A model generated the notes under the pieces. That model saw only the letters and a program-made list of their open reading frames with translations, was not told the DNA's origin and did no database searches. The position numbers and the translations under genes are program-made. 64,000 bases of DNA from Mobilisporobacter senegalensis (GTDB lineage Bacteria > Bacillota > Clostridia > Lachnospirales > Lachnospiraceae), in the NCBI RefSeq assembly GCF_003752155.1, contig NZ_RJVG01000006.1, forward strand, positions 62,001-126,000, given 5' to 3'. Below are positions 25,288 through 34,973 of the stretch, piece after piece. The first letter of the stretch is position 1; every line of letters begins with the position of its first letter.

Positions 25288-25395
25288 GCCCTTTACTTTT
25301 CATCAGAGTGTAACTTGCGCAATGTTCAGTCATTAAATCTTCACTTATTTTAAGCATTGCCCCATTTGCATTCATTTCAAAGTAAGCTATATTAA
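25276..25395 (-). pseudogene. Internally deleted remnant of a CBM9-like gene
   Basis: On the minus strand this stretch encodes [10 protein letters not shown] fused directly to KISEDLMTEHCASYTLMKSK and then GPNFH. Both pieces match the intact CBM9-like gene at 29062-29700 ([10 protein letters not shown] and [20 protein letters not shown], then IPNFH), where they are about 65 codons apart. It lacks both ends. It is therefore a scar of a second copy with an internal in-frame deletion. Confidence 0.82.
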
Positions 25396-25399
25396 GAAA

Positions 25400-25432
25400 G
25401 TTGGTTCAAAATGAACCAACTCTTTCTTTTTT
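25400..25432 (+). terminator. Terminator after the GNAT gene
   Basis: AGTTGGTTCA pairs perfectly with TGAACCAACT around a 3-nt loop, followed by CTTTCTTTTTT on the plus strand. Confidence 0.88.
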
Positions 25433-25474
25433 ATTACTCTTGATATGCAATTCAAATTACCCTTTTTTGCATAT

Positions 25475-26797
25475 TTATTTTGTAGATTTAGTATATGAAT
25501 CAAATTTTCCACTAACTAATTCCTTGATCTCTCCATTAATCTTATCTTTATCAACACTTAATAGATTAAATCTCATTCTTACTAAAGTTGGTTCATTTGT
25601 ATCTTCATCATAAGTCGTTAACTTTAGTTCATATCCAGTCATAACACCAAAGTCATTGACCGTATAGATTTCAACTGCATGCCTTTTACTCTTAACTTTA
25701 TCTGTTCTACCAAGGTACTCCTCTACCTTCATGTATTTCTCATTAAAGGTTACAGTGTATCTATATCCATTCTCATTACTTTCTATAGATATATCTTCTA
25801 CTGATTTTGGATCAATATCTAATATTCCTGTAACTGGCATAATAGCATACCTTTCATCAACATCACCTGGTATATCTGGATTTTGGATATAATCCATCTC
25901 CGAAAACCATTTCCCATCATGATATATATTCCACTCCTGATTACTTTCTTTATCTCTTAAGTAATTTGCCTGAAATACTGGATTATTAGAATTATTATCA
26001 TCTAATATCAGAGCAAATGATTCTTTTGATCCCTGCCAGTAATAACTATGACCTGGTATAAGATTACTGTATACTGGTTTATTATCTTCCTTTGAGATAG
26101 AATAAAAGCACTCTAATTTATATACATCTAAGTTATAATATGCATCAGATGCCTTTTGAATTTTCCCTAGAGCATCTGCTTCTTCTTTTGTAAATGTATT
26201 TATTATTCTATCCTTATCAATTGCCAGATTTACTACTGGTCCTAATCCTATAAGAAATATACCTAATACAATTGCACATAGTATTCCAATGGTCTGACTA
26301 TGTTCTTTTTTACGTTCATTAAAATCATCCTCATTTGATTTTAGATATTGTGCATATGTGATATGGCACAGCCCATAAAAAACTGCAAAGCCCACTACAA
26401 AAACAACTATATACCATAATTTTGATATATAATTACTAAAAGGAACTATATAAAACATTGTAAAAACACCTGATGCAATGCAACCATTAAGCACATGAAA
26501 CATTCCACTTCTTTTTTTATTATCAACCTCTAAAATTCCATAATAACATCTATATAAAGTTTTTCCTAATTCAATAAATAATCTTACCGACAATAAGAAC
26601 ATGAACAATATTTTTATGTTTTCATCTGAATTCGAGAACATGATAAATATACTTACAGATGTTATAATTATAGTATAAATATGGAATCCCCAGATATAGC
26701 TTCTATTTTCAATTGCTTCCATACGTTCATCGTAAACCACAGGTTCCGGATGCTGTAAACTATACCACAGTGTATTTTTCTTATTCTTCACTATCAT
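25475..26797 (-). CDS. Uncharacterised membrane protein paired with XRE regulator
   Basis: A 440-residue protein. I start at ATG 26797, with GGAAGGGAG upstream inside the XRE gene, giving a 17-bp overlap and probable coupling. The first 210 residues carry six hydrophobic helices. A linker IDKDRIINTFTKEEADALGK leads to an extracytoplasmic-type C-terminal domain of about 220 residues, rich in Tyr and acidic residues (FSEMDYIQNPDIPGDVDERY). I do not recognise a family. The pairing with an XRE protein echoes other regulator/membrane-protein pairs in which the membrane partner modulates the regulator. Confidence 0.8.
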   Translation of the reverse strand: MIVKNKKNTLWYSLQHPEPVVYDERMEAIENRSYIWGFHIYTIIITSVSIFIMFSNSDENIKILFMFLLSVRLFIELGKTLYRCYYGILEVDNKKRSGMFHVLNGCIASGVFTMFYIVPFSNYISKLWYIVVFVVGFAVFYGLCHITYAQYLKSNEDDFNERKKEHSQTIGILCAIVLGIFLIGLGPVVNLAIDKDRIINTFTKEEADALGKIQKASDAYYNLDVYKLECFYSISKEDNKPVYSNLIPGHSYYWQGSKESFALILDDNNSNNPVFQANYLRDKESNQEWNIYHDGKWFSEMDYIQNPDIPGDVDERYAIMPVTGILDIDPKSVEDISIESNENGYRYTVTFNEKYMKVEEYLGRTDKVKSKRHAVEIYTVNDFGVMTGYELKLTTYDEDTNEPTLVRMRFNLLSVDKDKINGEIKELVSGKFDSYTKSTK

Positions 26798-26996
26798 TCT
26801 CTCCCTTCCAAAAAAGTTCATCCAGGGTCTTATCAAGGCAATAGCATATTTTTAAACAAAGATTGAGAGTTGGATTATAATCTCCTTTTTCAATCATATT
26901 AATAGTCTGCCTGGATACCCCAATTTTACGAGCTAAATCATCTTGTGATAAATCTTTCTCCACCCTGGCAATTTTTAATTTAAGGTTTTTACTCAA
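26781..26996 (-). CDS. XRE/YozG-type HTH regulator
   Basis: A 71-residue Cro/CI HTH protein (KDLSQDDLARKIGVSRQTIN, then EKGDYNPTLNLCLKICYCLD), the classic short form ending in ELFW. It starts at TTG with AGGGGTG 5 nt upstream; the weak start may keep expression low. Two promoters are visible upstream, one with the 49-bp palindrome shared with the DUF2975 operon. It is followed by and overlaps the membrane-protein gene. Confidence 0.92.
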   Translation of the reverse strand: MSKNLKLKIARVEKDLSQDDLARKIGVSRQTINMIEKGDYNPTLNLCLKICYCLDKTLDELFWKGENDSEE

Positions 26997-27047
26997 ATAA
27001 ACACCCCTATTCTTGATTTCACTCCAATAATTTAATTTTATAAGGTG

Positions 27048-27076
27048 AGTATAATACTGAGTTTACATTTTGTCAA
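27048..27076 (-). promoter_or_regulatory. Proximal promoter of the XRE/membrane-protein operon
   Basis: TTGACA and TATACT are separated by 17 nt on the minus strand, about 50 bp before the XRE start codon. It lies downstream of the palindrome-associated promoter, so the operon likely has two transcription starts. Confidence 0.85.
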
Positions 27077-27096
27077 ATATATTTTACATTTGGTGC

Positions 27097-27136
27097 AAAA
27101 TCGTAATCCACTTCGCTTCTTACTCGTAGCACAAGC
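27097..27136. repeat. Dispersed ~40-nt repeat, copy A
   Basis: The sequence ATCGTAATCCACTTCGCTTC, then TTACTCGTAGCACAAGCA, matches copies at about 48242-48282 and 48367-48410. It lies in the leader between the two promoters of the XRE operon. Unlike the other copies it is not followed by a terminator hairpin. Confidence 0.65.
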
Positions 27137-27137
27137 A

Positions 27138-27206
27138 AAAATATTACAATGCAAAGCGAAAGTCAATAATAATTTATGGAATACCGATAAATTATTATTG
27201 ACTTTC
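27138..27206 (-). promoter_or_regulatory. Promoter plus 49-bp palindrome (copy 2) upstream of the XRE operon
   Basis: TTGACT, 17 nt, TATTTT on the minus strand, with the -35 inside a 49-bp dyad at 27158-27206. The arms are a perfect 20 bp (GAAAGTCAATAATAATTTAT and its complement) with a 9-nt centre. Length, arm ends and promoter position are the same as copy 1 at 16861-16929. Confidence 0.78.
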
Positions 27207-27231
27207 ATATGATACAACAAAATTCACACCC

Positions 27232-27420
27232 TTAATAAGCCACGAAATCCCCAAGTTTCTGCAACTCTCGATATAAGGTATTAAGTCCCCATGCTCGGTT
27301 AAGGATTTGTTCCCTTGTTAATATAGTTTCTTTATGTAATAACAAGAATTCTAACAGTGCTCCTTCTTTCTTGGATAAAGATATACGTTTCTCTTCTTTT
27401 GTAACCAATGTTTTTATTAT
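27232..27420 (-). pseudogene. Fragment of an OmpR-type response regulator DNA-binding domain
   Basis: The open frame encodes EEKRISLSKKEGALLEFLLL, then HKETILTREQILNRAWG, the alpha-loop-alpha start of an OmpR-family winged helix. It then stops within 20 residues, lacking the recognition helix and wing, and has no receiver domain upstream. It is a decayed or truncated remnant abutting the end of the beta-helix gene. Confidence 0.72.
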
Positions 27421-27430
27421 ACTTCTTACT

Positions 27431-28873
27431 TTAGTTATTGCGACTCTCGTAAGCTCCGCAATCAACATTGCTCCCTTTGAATCTATCACTACTGTCCAAA
27501 TCAAGCTTGCCAATGAATTCATCATATATACCAGCCCCAATTGCAGTGGAATCTGACGTAAGATGAAAGTCTTTTCCCGCTTCATTTACAAATAAGGGAT
27601 TATCCGTAATATTATTTGATATCACTATATTTTCTTTGTCTCCATCAAAATCATTTCCTTTATACAAAATGTTATTTTTAATAGCGTTTGTATCATATTG
27701 GCAGCCAAACTGTATTAGAATATTAAGTTCATTATCGTATAAAGTATTGTTATAAATCCTAATATTTTTTGCTCTTCCACGCTTTTCATCGTATCCTCCA
27801 AAAGCAATTCCGGCCACTGCTTTACATCCATAAACCAGGTTGCTTCTTATTGTTATATTATCGGTTATTCTACCTGCATGCTCGCTTGCAGCCTCAATAC
27901 CAATATCACAGTTCCAAACCTTATTTCTTTCAATGAGGATATTCTTTCCTCCATCAACATAAATACCATCTGCACACTCATCATCATACGCACGGTTATT
28001 TACCGAAGAAATGTTCCACACTTCGTTGTCGCTGCAAATTCCATCTCTTGCCTGATCATTGGAAGGTGCAGTTTCTTCAAATCCAATAAAGTCTATTCCA
28101 ATGTTATCGTTATCATGTACTTTATTATTCGTTACTCTGAAATTAGTCACATTTCCATTTAGAACAACAGATTCGCTCAACCCAAGTATATTGCCATATA
28201 CTTCGCATCCATCAATAACTACTGAGTCCAGAGATTTCTCTCCATTTGTACCATATACTGCAATACCATGGGCATTTCTATCTTCTATTACATCATTTGT
28301 ACAGATTGCTTCTATTCCGTAAACTTTGCACTTAAGAATCTCAATATTTTTGCCGGCGCCTATCACTTTTATCCCTGTAGGAACATATTCATTAGTTGAA
28401 ATATAATTGGTTATATGAAAACCCTTTATCCTAATATAGCTTTTGTCTTTAACAATAATGACGCCATTCTCTTCGTTATTTTCTCCCACCGTTAAGCCTT
28501 CACCGTCAATAACAGGGATTTCTTCCTCAAAATTCTCAAATGTGATATAGGCACCGTCAGAACCCGAATTGTCCATAATAATTTTTTCATTATAAATACC
28601 TCCTCTAACATAAACTATATCACCTGGTCCTGCCATATCTGCAGCTTTTTGAATTGTTTTCCATGGAGCTTTAAAAGTTCCAGGATTATTGTTATCCCCA
28701 TCTGTCGCAACATAATAGACGGCTCCTTCTGATATGGGTGTGTTTTTGTTCGGTAACTCAACACCAGTAGATTTCCTCTGTTTGCTTTCTTTTTGCCCTG
28801 AGAAGCCACCCGAAAAAACAGATGTAAACAACATCAAAGCTACAAGCAAACATACTGTTAGTGATTTTTTCAC
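27431..28873 (-). CDS. Secreted right-handed beta-helix protein
   Basis: A 480-residue exported protein. I start at GTG 28873, with AAAAGGAG 9 nt upstream, because it gives a classical signal peptide (KKSLTVCLLVALMLFTSVFS); the longer frame places about 24 hydrophilic residues before it. The mature part begins with YYVATDGDNNNPGT and GDIVYVRGGIYNE, typical of DUF1565/polysaccharide-lyase-like beta-helix proteins, followed by repeated turns such as VVIDGCEVYGN, FRVTNNKVHDN and ILIERNKVWNC. It probably binds or cleaves polysaccharide outside the cell. Catalytic residues cannot be assigned. Confidence 0.85.
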   Translation of the reverse strand: MKKSLTVCLLVALMLFTSVFSGGFSGQKESKQRKSTGVELPNKNTPISEGAVYYVATDGDNNNPGTFKAPWKTIQKAADMAGPGDIVYVRGGIYNEKIIMDNSGSDGAYITFENFEEEIPVIDGEGLTVGENNEENGVIIVKDKSYIRIKGFHITNYISTNEYVPTGIKVIGAGKNIEILKCKVYGIEAICTNDVIEDRNAHGIAVYGTNGEKSLDSVVIDGCEVYGNILGLSESVVLNGNVTNFRVTNNKVHDNDNIGIDFIGFEETAPSNDQARDGICSDNEVWNISSVNNRAYDDECADGIYVDGGKNILIERNKVWNCDIGIEAASEHAGRITDNITIRSNLVYGCKAVAGIAFGGYDEKRGRAKNIRIYNNTLYDNELNILIQFGCQYDTNAIKNNILYKGNDFDGDKENIVISNNITDNPLFVNEAGKDFHLTSDSTAIGAGIYDEFIGKLDLDSSDRFKGSNVDCGAYESRNN

Positions 28874-29061
28874 TTTTTCATTCTCCTTTTTTATGGTTTC
28901 AGTGTTCCGGGATCTTTTCATATAAAACGACCTAAGCCATTCCATTTATTACAATTAGTATTCTATAAAATTCTCTTAACCACTGCTGTTAGGCATGTTT
29001 CTTTTTTACCTATTGGTAAGAGCATATAATTGAATTATTTATATTACTTTCCTACTATTTC

Positions 29062-29700
29062 TTATAAGATTACTGCTTTATCAAAAAAAACTGGAAGATG
29101 GAAATTAGGTATTTTACTTTTAATTGGGGCATAACTGGCATAATGTTCAATGAGAGGATCTTCACTTATTTTATAAAAATTGCAGGAAAATACATCTCCA
29201 CTTTTTAATGGTTCACTTTTATATAATTCGCATATTAATGACATTGGGATTTTTAAAAGGACTTGCCAGCGACTATCATAAATATTAGCTTCACAAACTG
29301 CAGAATAAGAAATTAAATCTTTAATTTTCTTCCGATTACGATTTATACCAAACTCACTAAGCATCGCTCCATTTGCATTCATTTCAAAATTAAGATATCC
29401 CTTTTCTGGATGATCCAGATCAAAATTTAAAAATGCTTCCATAGCACTGTCTTTATATACAGGATCATCATCTTTATAAAATCTGCATAATGGATTTAGC
29501 TCCATAGCTGTCATAGAAACTACTATTCCATAATCCGATAATACTGCCATTTGCCCAAAGGCTATTGGCTTATATTCTTTTTCCCACAAATGGTGATTAA
29601 TCTGAAATCTGGCGCAATGATTTAATTCCTCTATTCTTTTTATGGTTTTTACCTGATAAATACATATCAACTCTTTCTTATTAAAATTTAAAAGCTCCAA
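29062..29700 (-). CDS. CBM9-like carbohydrate-binding protein
   Basis: About 200 residues of the CBM9-like/DOMON type, without signal peptide. Family marks include the central [11 protein letters not shown] and [13 protein letters not shown] segments and the C-terminal [10 protein letters not shown]. The start is uncertain: the frame opens at TTG 29700, overlapping the chemoreceptor gene by 20 bp, with another TTG at 29667 closer to the usual family N-terminus ([12 protein letters not shown]). Coupling to the chemoreceptor and the sugar locus suggests a sugar-related role, perhaps an intracellular carbohydrate sensor. A deleted second copy is at 25276-25395. Confidence 0.78.
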   Translation of the reverse strand: MELLNFNKKELICIYQVKTIKRIEELNHCARFQINHHLWEKEYKPIAFGQMAVLSDYGIVVSMTAMELNPLCRFYKDDDPVYKDSAMEAFLNFDLDHPEKGYLNFEMNANGAMLSEFGINRNRKKIKDLISYSAVCEANIYDSRWQVLLKIPMSLICELYKSEPLKSGDVFSCNFYKISEDPLIEHYASYAPIKSKIPNFHLPVFFDKAVIL

Positions 29701-31813
29701 TTGATTGGTTTAACTCAGTAGCATAACTATCTAATTCATTAAAAGCATCATTTAAATTATTCGCAGAATCCAGCTGTACTTCAACAACATTATTAACTTC
29801 TTCCGATGATGCGACTGTTTCTTCTATAATAGCAGAAATATTTTGAACGGCTGATAATACTGTTTTTTTATTACTTTGAATGATTTGTATATATTTCATA
29901 ATATCTTTTATTTTATCAATGAAAAGGTTTACATCCTGATTCATGGAGTCAAATACATCCAAAGTATTTAAAACTGCTATTTCCTGCTGACTAATTGTCT
30001 CTTTAGCAATATTGGAACTTGTAACTACTGTTTTTACACGAGCTTGTGTATCATCAATCATATTTCTAATTTCATTAGAAGCTTTGGATGACTGTTCTGC
30101 TAGCTTTCTTATTTCTTCCGCCACCACTGAAAATCCTCTTCCTGCCTCTCCTGCTCTTGCGGCCTCAATTGAAGCATTTAACGATAATAGATTCGTTTGA
30201 TCAGCAATACTATCCAATACGTCAATAACAGTACGTATAGCAATAGAAGTATGTTCTAATTCTTGAATATCATTTATGATTTGTTCCGTAATTTCATTTG
30301 TATCCTTTGTTTTACTTTTGAGTTCATTCATAATAGTTATATTACGATCTAAATTTAATTGGGTTTTGGCAGCAATCTGTCCTACTTCCGTGGTATTGCC
30401 ATACACTGTATCTATTTTCATGGAAAGTTCATCCATTTGAGTTAGACATTCCGTTGAATCATCAGCCTGTTGCTGCATACCTATCTCTATTTCAGTAATG
30501 GAACTTGAGATATTTTTGGTTTCACTTATAAACTGCATAGAAATGTCCTCAACTATACCAGCAGATTTTTCAACTTTAGTACTTATTTCACTGACATTCT
30601 TAATTAATTTTCTATTATTATTTAACATCTGGGAAACACTATTTATTAAATCTGCAAATTCATCTTTTCTTTTTGTTTCAAGATTTACTGTTAAGTCACC
30701 ATCAGCTGCAAGATTTAATTTTTTAATCAAAAGAGATATGGTATCTCCAATTCCCCTTGACATGAAAAATGTAATTAATAAGGCTATAACAGATGCTAAT
30801 AAAACAACTGCAATTGTTATAATTCTAATCTCTGATATCTGTTTGACCATTTCACTTTTGGGGATAAGAGCTGTCACCATTGCACCTGTAGTCCCTACTT
30901 TGGAATAACAAAACAAATAATTCTGGCCTTTGTAATATGTATAGTAATATCCATTATTGTCCAGATTAATATCCTTGTTCATTGCTGCTCTCATTTGAAT
31001 GTTTTTATCATCAGGATACATTAACTCACTTCCATCCTCTGATATAAATCCAAAATAGCAATTATCGCTATAATTTAATTTACTATAAATATCCAAAATA
31101 GCTTTTGATTTTAAATCAACAATTATAAACCCTTTAAAATTCACGAACGAACGCATATATCTTAATACATAGTCTGACTTTTTTAACTCCAACACTTCAT
31201 CCAGATAGCTACCCTCGCTAATCCACAATTCTTTATTATGATCCTCATTAAGAATAGCACCTTCTTTGGTTTCTAATAACCCCTGAAATAATTCATCTCC
31301 TGAAAGACTTGTATTACCTGTGGTTATAACTTCGGCCTTTGGTGATATAATATGAATACTTTGAATAAATTTATCCGATAATTTTCTTGAAGTAATCTCT
31401 TTGGAAATACTCTTATAGGCATCGTTATACCTTAGCGAATCTTCTGAATACGCTCCTTTAAAATATTTTCCTAGGTCATCATCTGCTAAATATTGAATTG
31501 ATAAATCCTTAATAGAATCCATTCCTAAATTTATATAATCTCCTACCATATTTATAGTCTGACTAGTAGATTGTTCATAGTTTTTTATACTATTCGCTGC
31601 TGCAAGATTATAGGAAACAATTCCTAGAATAACAATAAGACAAACTAGAATCATAAAAGATAGAATAAGCTTATTTTTTATATGATTAAAGAAACCTCTT
31701 CCTTTTGCTTTTACGATTGCCTTTGCTTTTACTTTTACTTTATCTGGTTTTTCCTTGTTATCACGAATTTTAATTTTCATAAACCATGATAATTTACTTT
31801 TGCCTTTCTTCAA
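29681..31813 (-). CDS. Methyl-accepting chemotaxis protein
   Basis: A 710-residue chemoreceptor. A basic N-terminal cytoplasmic tail of about 40 residues ([17 protein letters not shown]) precedes TM1 near 45-65. A periplasmic-type dCache-like ligand domain of about 260 residues, TM2 near 325-350, a HAMP domain and a long cytoplasmic signalling coiled coil follow, with the hairpin tip [20 protein letters not shown] intact. It starts at TTG, preceded by a run of nine G. It is 36 bp after galE in the sugar locus, so its ligand is probably a sugar handled by these genes. Confidence 0.93.
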   Translation of the reverse strand: MKKGKSKLSWFMKIKIRDNKEKPDKVKVKAKAIVKAKGRGFFNHIKNKLILSFMILVCLIVILGIVSYNLAAANSIKNYEQSTSQTINMVGDYINLGMDSIKDLSIQYLADDDLGKYFKGAYSEDSLRYNDAYKSISKEITSRKLSDKFIQSIHIISPKAEVITTGNTSLSGDELFQGLLETKEGAILNEDHNKELWISEGSYLDEVLELKKSDYVLRYMRSFVNFKGFIIVDLKSKAILDIYSKLNYSDNCYFGFISEDGSELMYPDDKNIQMRAAMNKDINLDNNGYYYTYYKGQNYLFCYSKVGTTGAMVTALIPKSEMVKQISEIRIITIAVVLLASVIALLITFFMSRGIGDTISLLIKKLNLAADGDLTVNLETKRKDEFADLINSVSQMLNNNRKLIKNVSEISTKVEKSAGIVEDISMQFISETKNISSSITEIEIGMQQQADDSTECLTQMDELSMKIDTVYGNTTEVGQIAAKTQLNLDRNITIMNELKSKTKDTNEITEQIINDIQELEHTSIAIRTVIDVLDSIADQTNLLSLNASIEAARAGEAGRGFSVVAEEIRKLAEQSSKASNEIRNMIDDTQARVKTVVTSSNIAKETISQQEIAVLNTLDVFDSMNQDVNLFIDKIKDIMKYIQIIQSNKKTVLSAVQNISAIIEETVASSEEVNNVVEVQLDSANNLNDAFNELDSYATELNQSIGAFKF

Positions 31814-31818
31814 CTAAT

Positions 31819-31827
31819 CCCCCCCCC
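31819..31827 (-). repeat. G9 homopolymer in the ribosome site of the chemoreceptor
   Basis: Nine consecutive G on the minus strand (AAAGGGGGGGGGATTAG then TTG) form the only Shine-Dalgarno candidate for the chemoreceptor. Such a tract is rare in AT-rich DNA and prone to slippage, which would alter the spacing to the start codon. Confidence 0.8.
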
Positions 31828-31849
31828 TTTATCCTCTGTAATACATATA

Positions 31850-32866
31850 TTATTGATTTTGATAACCATTTGGATTATTTTTCTGCCATCTCCAGGCATC
31901 CACACACATCTCTTTTAAACTTCTTTGTGCACTCCATCCTAATTCTTTTTTAGCTAATGAAGCATCTGCGTAACATGTTGCAATATCTCCCGGGCGGCGA
32001 GGTTTAATAACATACGGAATTTCTTTTTCACATACTTTAGAAAACGCGTTTACCATATCTAACACGCTATAGCCTATACCAGTTCCAAGATTATATACAA
32101 AAATGCCATGTTTATTATGTAATCTTTCAATAGCTTTTACATGACCTAGGGCTAAATCAACAACATGTATATAGTCTCTGACCCCACTTCCATCAGGAGT
32201 GTCATAATCATTTCCATATATTCCAAGTTCATTCAATTTTCCAGAAGCAACTTGCGTAATAAAAGGAACTAAATTATTAGGAATTCCATTAGGATCTTCT
32301 CCAATCAATCCACTTTCATGGGCTCCAATTGGGTTAAAATATCGGAGCATGATAATATTCCAGTTATGGTCACCATTATAAATGTCACGAAAGATTTCTT
32401 CTAGCATTAGCTTTGTTCTTCCGTACGGATTTGTAACAGATAGAGGAAAATTTTCTTTAATTGGAACCGTAGCAGGGTTACCATATACCGTTGCGGAAGA
32501 ACTGAATACTATATCTTTTACACCAAATTGTCGCATTACATCACATAAAATCAATGTTCCTGTTATATTATTATAATAATATTCCAATGGTTTAGAAACA
32601 GATTCTCCCACTGCCTTTAGACCAGCAAAATGAATTACAGAATCTATATTTTCTTTATGGAATATTTCCGTCAAAGCAGATTTATCTAACAAATCAATTT
32701 TATAAAATTTAACCTCTTTACCAGTAATTTTTCTTACTCTTTTTAGTGATTCTTCGTTGGAATTACATAAATTATCTACAACAACAACTTCATACCCTGA
32801 ATTTAATAACTCAACACAGGTATGACTTCCGATATAACCAGCACCGCCGGTAACTAAAATTGACAT
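31850..32866 (-). CDS. galE: UDP-glucose/UDP-GlcNAc 4-epimerase
   Basis: A 338-residue short-chain dehydrogenase/reductase enzyme interconverting UDP-glucose and UDP-galactose and often UDP-GlcNAc and UDP-GalNAc. The NAD-binding GGAGYIGSH, the catalytic SSATVYG serine and the YGRTK tyrosine-lysine pair are all visible. AGGAGG precedes the ATG. Following a hexosamine 1-kinase-like gene and a nucleotidyltransferase, it would complete conversion of imported HexNAc to UDP-sugars. Confidence 0.95.
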   Translation of the reverse strand: MSILVTGGAGYIGSHTCVELLNSGYEVVVVDNLCNSNEESLKRVRKITGKEVKFYKIDLLDKSALTEIFHKENIDSVIHFAGLKAVGESVSKPLEYYYNNITGTLILCDVMRQFGVKDIVFSSSATVYGNPATVPIKENFPLSVTNPYGRTKLMLEEIFRDIYNGDHNWNIIMLRYFNPIGAHESGLIGEDPNGIPNNLVPFITQVASGKLNELGIYGNDYDTPDGSGVRDYIHVVDLALGHVKAIERLHNKHGIFVYNLGTGIGYSVLDMVNAFSKVCEKEIPYVIKPRRPGDIATCYADASLAKKELGWSAQRSLKEMCVDAWRWQKNNPNGYQNQ

Positions 32867-32901
32867 ATTTCCTCCTATTCTTCTGCTTAAGTTAGAGACT
32901 A

Positions 32902-34014
32902 TTACATATATTTTTTAATAACAGAATTCATTTCATCCCATTTATACTCCATATCTTCGACAAGTTTTAATTGAGTTCTGCAGCGGTCAAGATTATGATT
33001 TTCCCTATGTATTCTAAAATAAGTATCTCCCAGGAGATAATCTGTCAAGAAGCGCATCCCACATTCTAGGGCCATAGTCTTTGCACCCATTGGAAGCATT
33101 TCTGTTTCTTTCTTAGTTAAGCTACCATTACAACCTTCTAGATAACCTTTAGCATATAATTCAAATAATTGAAGATTTAGGGATACTTTTGATAGATCTG
33201 TTTCATCCTCTGCTGCAGTATTCGCACCAAATCGGATAGAATCTCCAAAATCGAAAATAGAAAGTCCTGGCATAACTGTATCTAAATCAATCACACAGAT
33301 ACCTTTTCCTGTTTTATTATCAATCATAATATTATTCAGTTTTGTATCATTATGGGTAACACGAAGAGGAAGCTGCTCTTTATTTAACAAGTCCATACAT
33401 ATTTTCATATCATCTTCTCTATTACAAATAAATTCTATTTCAGGTGTAACATTTTTAGCTCTTCCACATATATCCTTTTTGACTGCTTCTTTAAATGTCT
33501 GATACCTAGTTGGAGTATTATGGAAATTGGGTATTGTTTCATATAGTGACTCAGCTTTATAGTCAGATAACAGATGCTGAAATCGCCCAAATGCAACTGC
33601 ACTTTGGTAAAAGTCTTCTGGCTTATCAACCTGATCATAGCTGATAGCATCTTCTATAAATTGATATGCTCTCCAATAAGAACCAATGCTGTCCTTGTAA
33701 AAAGGCTCGCCTTTTTTCGTATCAATTACATTCATTGTTTCGCGATTTACATCACCATGACTTTTTGTTATTTTTTTCTTTAAAAATTCTGTAATTCCAC
33801 ATATATTCTTCATCAACTGATCTGGATCCTTAAATATCTCATGATTCATTCTCTGAAGTATATATTTTACATTCCTATCATCTTGATTAAATTGGATCAG
33901 AAAAGTATCATTAATATGACCATTCCCATATCTTTCATGTTTTATATAATTTCCTTTAAAATCTAAAGCTTTAATAGCTTCCTCGATTTTTGCACAACGT
34001 TCTTCTCTTGTCAT
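32902..34014 (-). CDS. APH-fold sugar kinase, N-acetylhexosamine 1-kinase (NahK)-like
   Basis: A 370-residue kinase of the aminoglycoside-phosphotransferase fold. I start at ATG 34014 with AGGAGA 6 nt upstream. Kinase motifs include YILQRMNHEIFKD in the N-lobe, the catalytic RVTHNDTKLNNIM and the metal-binding VIDLDTVMPG. This pattern is characteristic of NahK, which phosphorylates GlcNAc/GalNAc at C1 in bifidobacterial lacto-N-biose metabolism. Placement between a nucleotidyltransferase and galE supports that role. Substrate is inferred. Confidence 0.85.
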   Translation of the reverse strand: MTREERCAKIEEAIKALDFKGNYIKHERYGNGHINDTFLIQFNQDDRNVKYILQRMNHEIFKDPDQLMKNICGITEFLKKKITKSHGDVNRETMNVIDTKKGEPFYKDSIGSYWRAYQFIEDAISYDQVDKPEDFYQSAVAFGRFQHLLSDYKAESLYETIPNFHNTPTRYQTFKEAVKKDICGRAKNVTPEIEFICNREDDMKICMDLLNKEQLPLRVTHNDTKLNNIMIDNKTGKGICVIDLDTVMPGLSIFDFGDSIRFGANTAAEDETDLSKVSLNLQLFELYAKGYLEGCNGSLTKKETEMLPMGAKTMALECGMRFLTDYLLGDTYFRIHRENHNLDRCRTQLKLVEDMEYKWDEMNSVIKKYM

Positions 34015-34034
34015 ATACTTTCTCCTATCATCAT

Positions 34035-34955
34035 TCAATTCCACAACTGTTTTGGGTAAATACCGTTGGTCTTAAAATCTTTTATCGCATTTACAACTGT
34101 TTCCTTATCTTCCTTGTAGGTAACTCCAAACCATTTATCATTTGAATGTAATACTTCTACAGTTGCTTTATTCTCTTTCAACAAATCGCTGATAATCGTA
34201 GGTAAAAAATACTCACTCTTTAATGGATTTTCCAATGCTTGACTATCTAAAAATGATTTAAATCTATTATTTAATTCTGTCAAAATACTGTTTGTAAATC
34301 CCCACATATTCATAGAAACTGTACTTGATTTAGGAATAGCAACCCATGTATTCCCATCATCTTCCGTGAAAACCGCCTCCTGTCCCTGTTTTTCAATATG
34401 TGTTCTTTCATGAATTTCTTTTAATTTACCATCTATAGAAATATCACATACACCTCTTGCCACATGACCATGGTCTGTCAATGTATTTTCCAGTGTATAA
34501 CCTACCATAGAATATCTATATTTTGAATCATCTTCTGTATTTAAAAGAGCATCATATATCATTTGAAAAGCTTCTCTCCCGTAATAATCATCTGCATTAA
34601 TTACAGCAAAAGGCCCATCAATCTTATCCATACAACATAGAACTGCATGTCCTGTTCCCCAAGGCTTTTTTCTACCCTCTGGGATTTCATAACCTTCTGG
34701 CAAACGACTTAACTCCTGATATACATATTCTACCTTTATATAATCAGAGATACGTCTTCCAATCATTTCTTTGAAATCACTCTCAATTTCTTTTTTTATA
34801 ATAAATACAATCTTTTTGAATCCTGCTTTTATTGCATCATAAATAGAAAAATCTATAATAAGATTACCCATATCATCTACTGGATCAATCTGTTTTAATC
34901 CTCCATATCTACTTCCCATACCTGCTGCCATGATTACTAATACTGGTTCTTTCAT
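34035..34955 (-). CDS. Sugar-1-phosphate nucleotidyltransferase
   Basis: A 306-residue NTP-transferase. The N-terminal signature VIMAAGMGSRYGGLKQIDPV binds the nucleotide, and VINADDYYG is the metal-binding segment. I start at ATG 34955 (AGGAGG 9 nt upstream) rather than GTG 34961. It probably activates the hexosamine 1-phosphate made by the next gene to a UDP-sugar. It is unlike GalT- or GlmU-type enzymes in length; sugar specificity is unknown. Confidence 0.85.
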   Translation of the reverse strand: MKEPVLVIMAAGMGSRYGGLKQIDPVDDMGNLIIDFSIYDAIKAGFKKIVFIIKKEIESDFKEMIGRRISDYIKVEYVYQELSRLPEGYEIPEGRKKPWGTGHAVLCCMDKIDGPFAVINADDYYGREAFQMIYDALLNTEDDSKYRYSMVGYTLENTLTDHGHVARGVCDISIDGKLKEIHERTHIEKQGQEAVFTEDDGNTWVAIPKSSTVSMNMWGFTNSILTELNNRFKSFLDSQALENPLKSEYFLPTIISDLLKENKATVEVLHSNDKWFGVTYKEDKETVVNAIKDFKTNGIYPKQLWN

Positions 34956-34973
34956 ATTCACAATCCTCCTATT

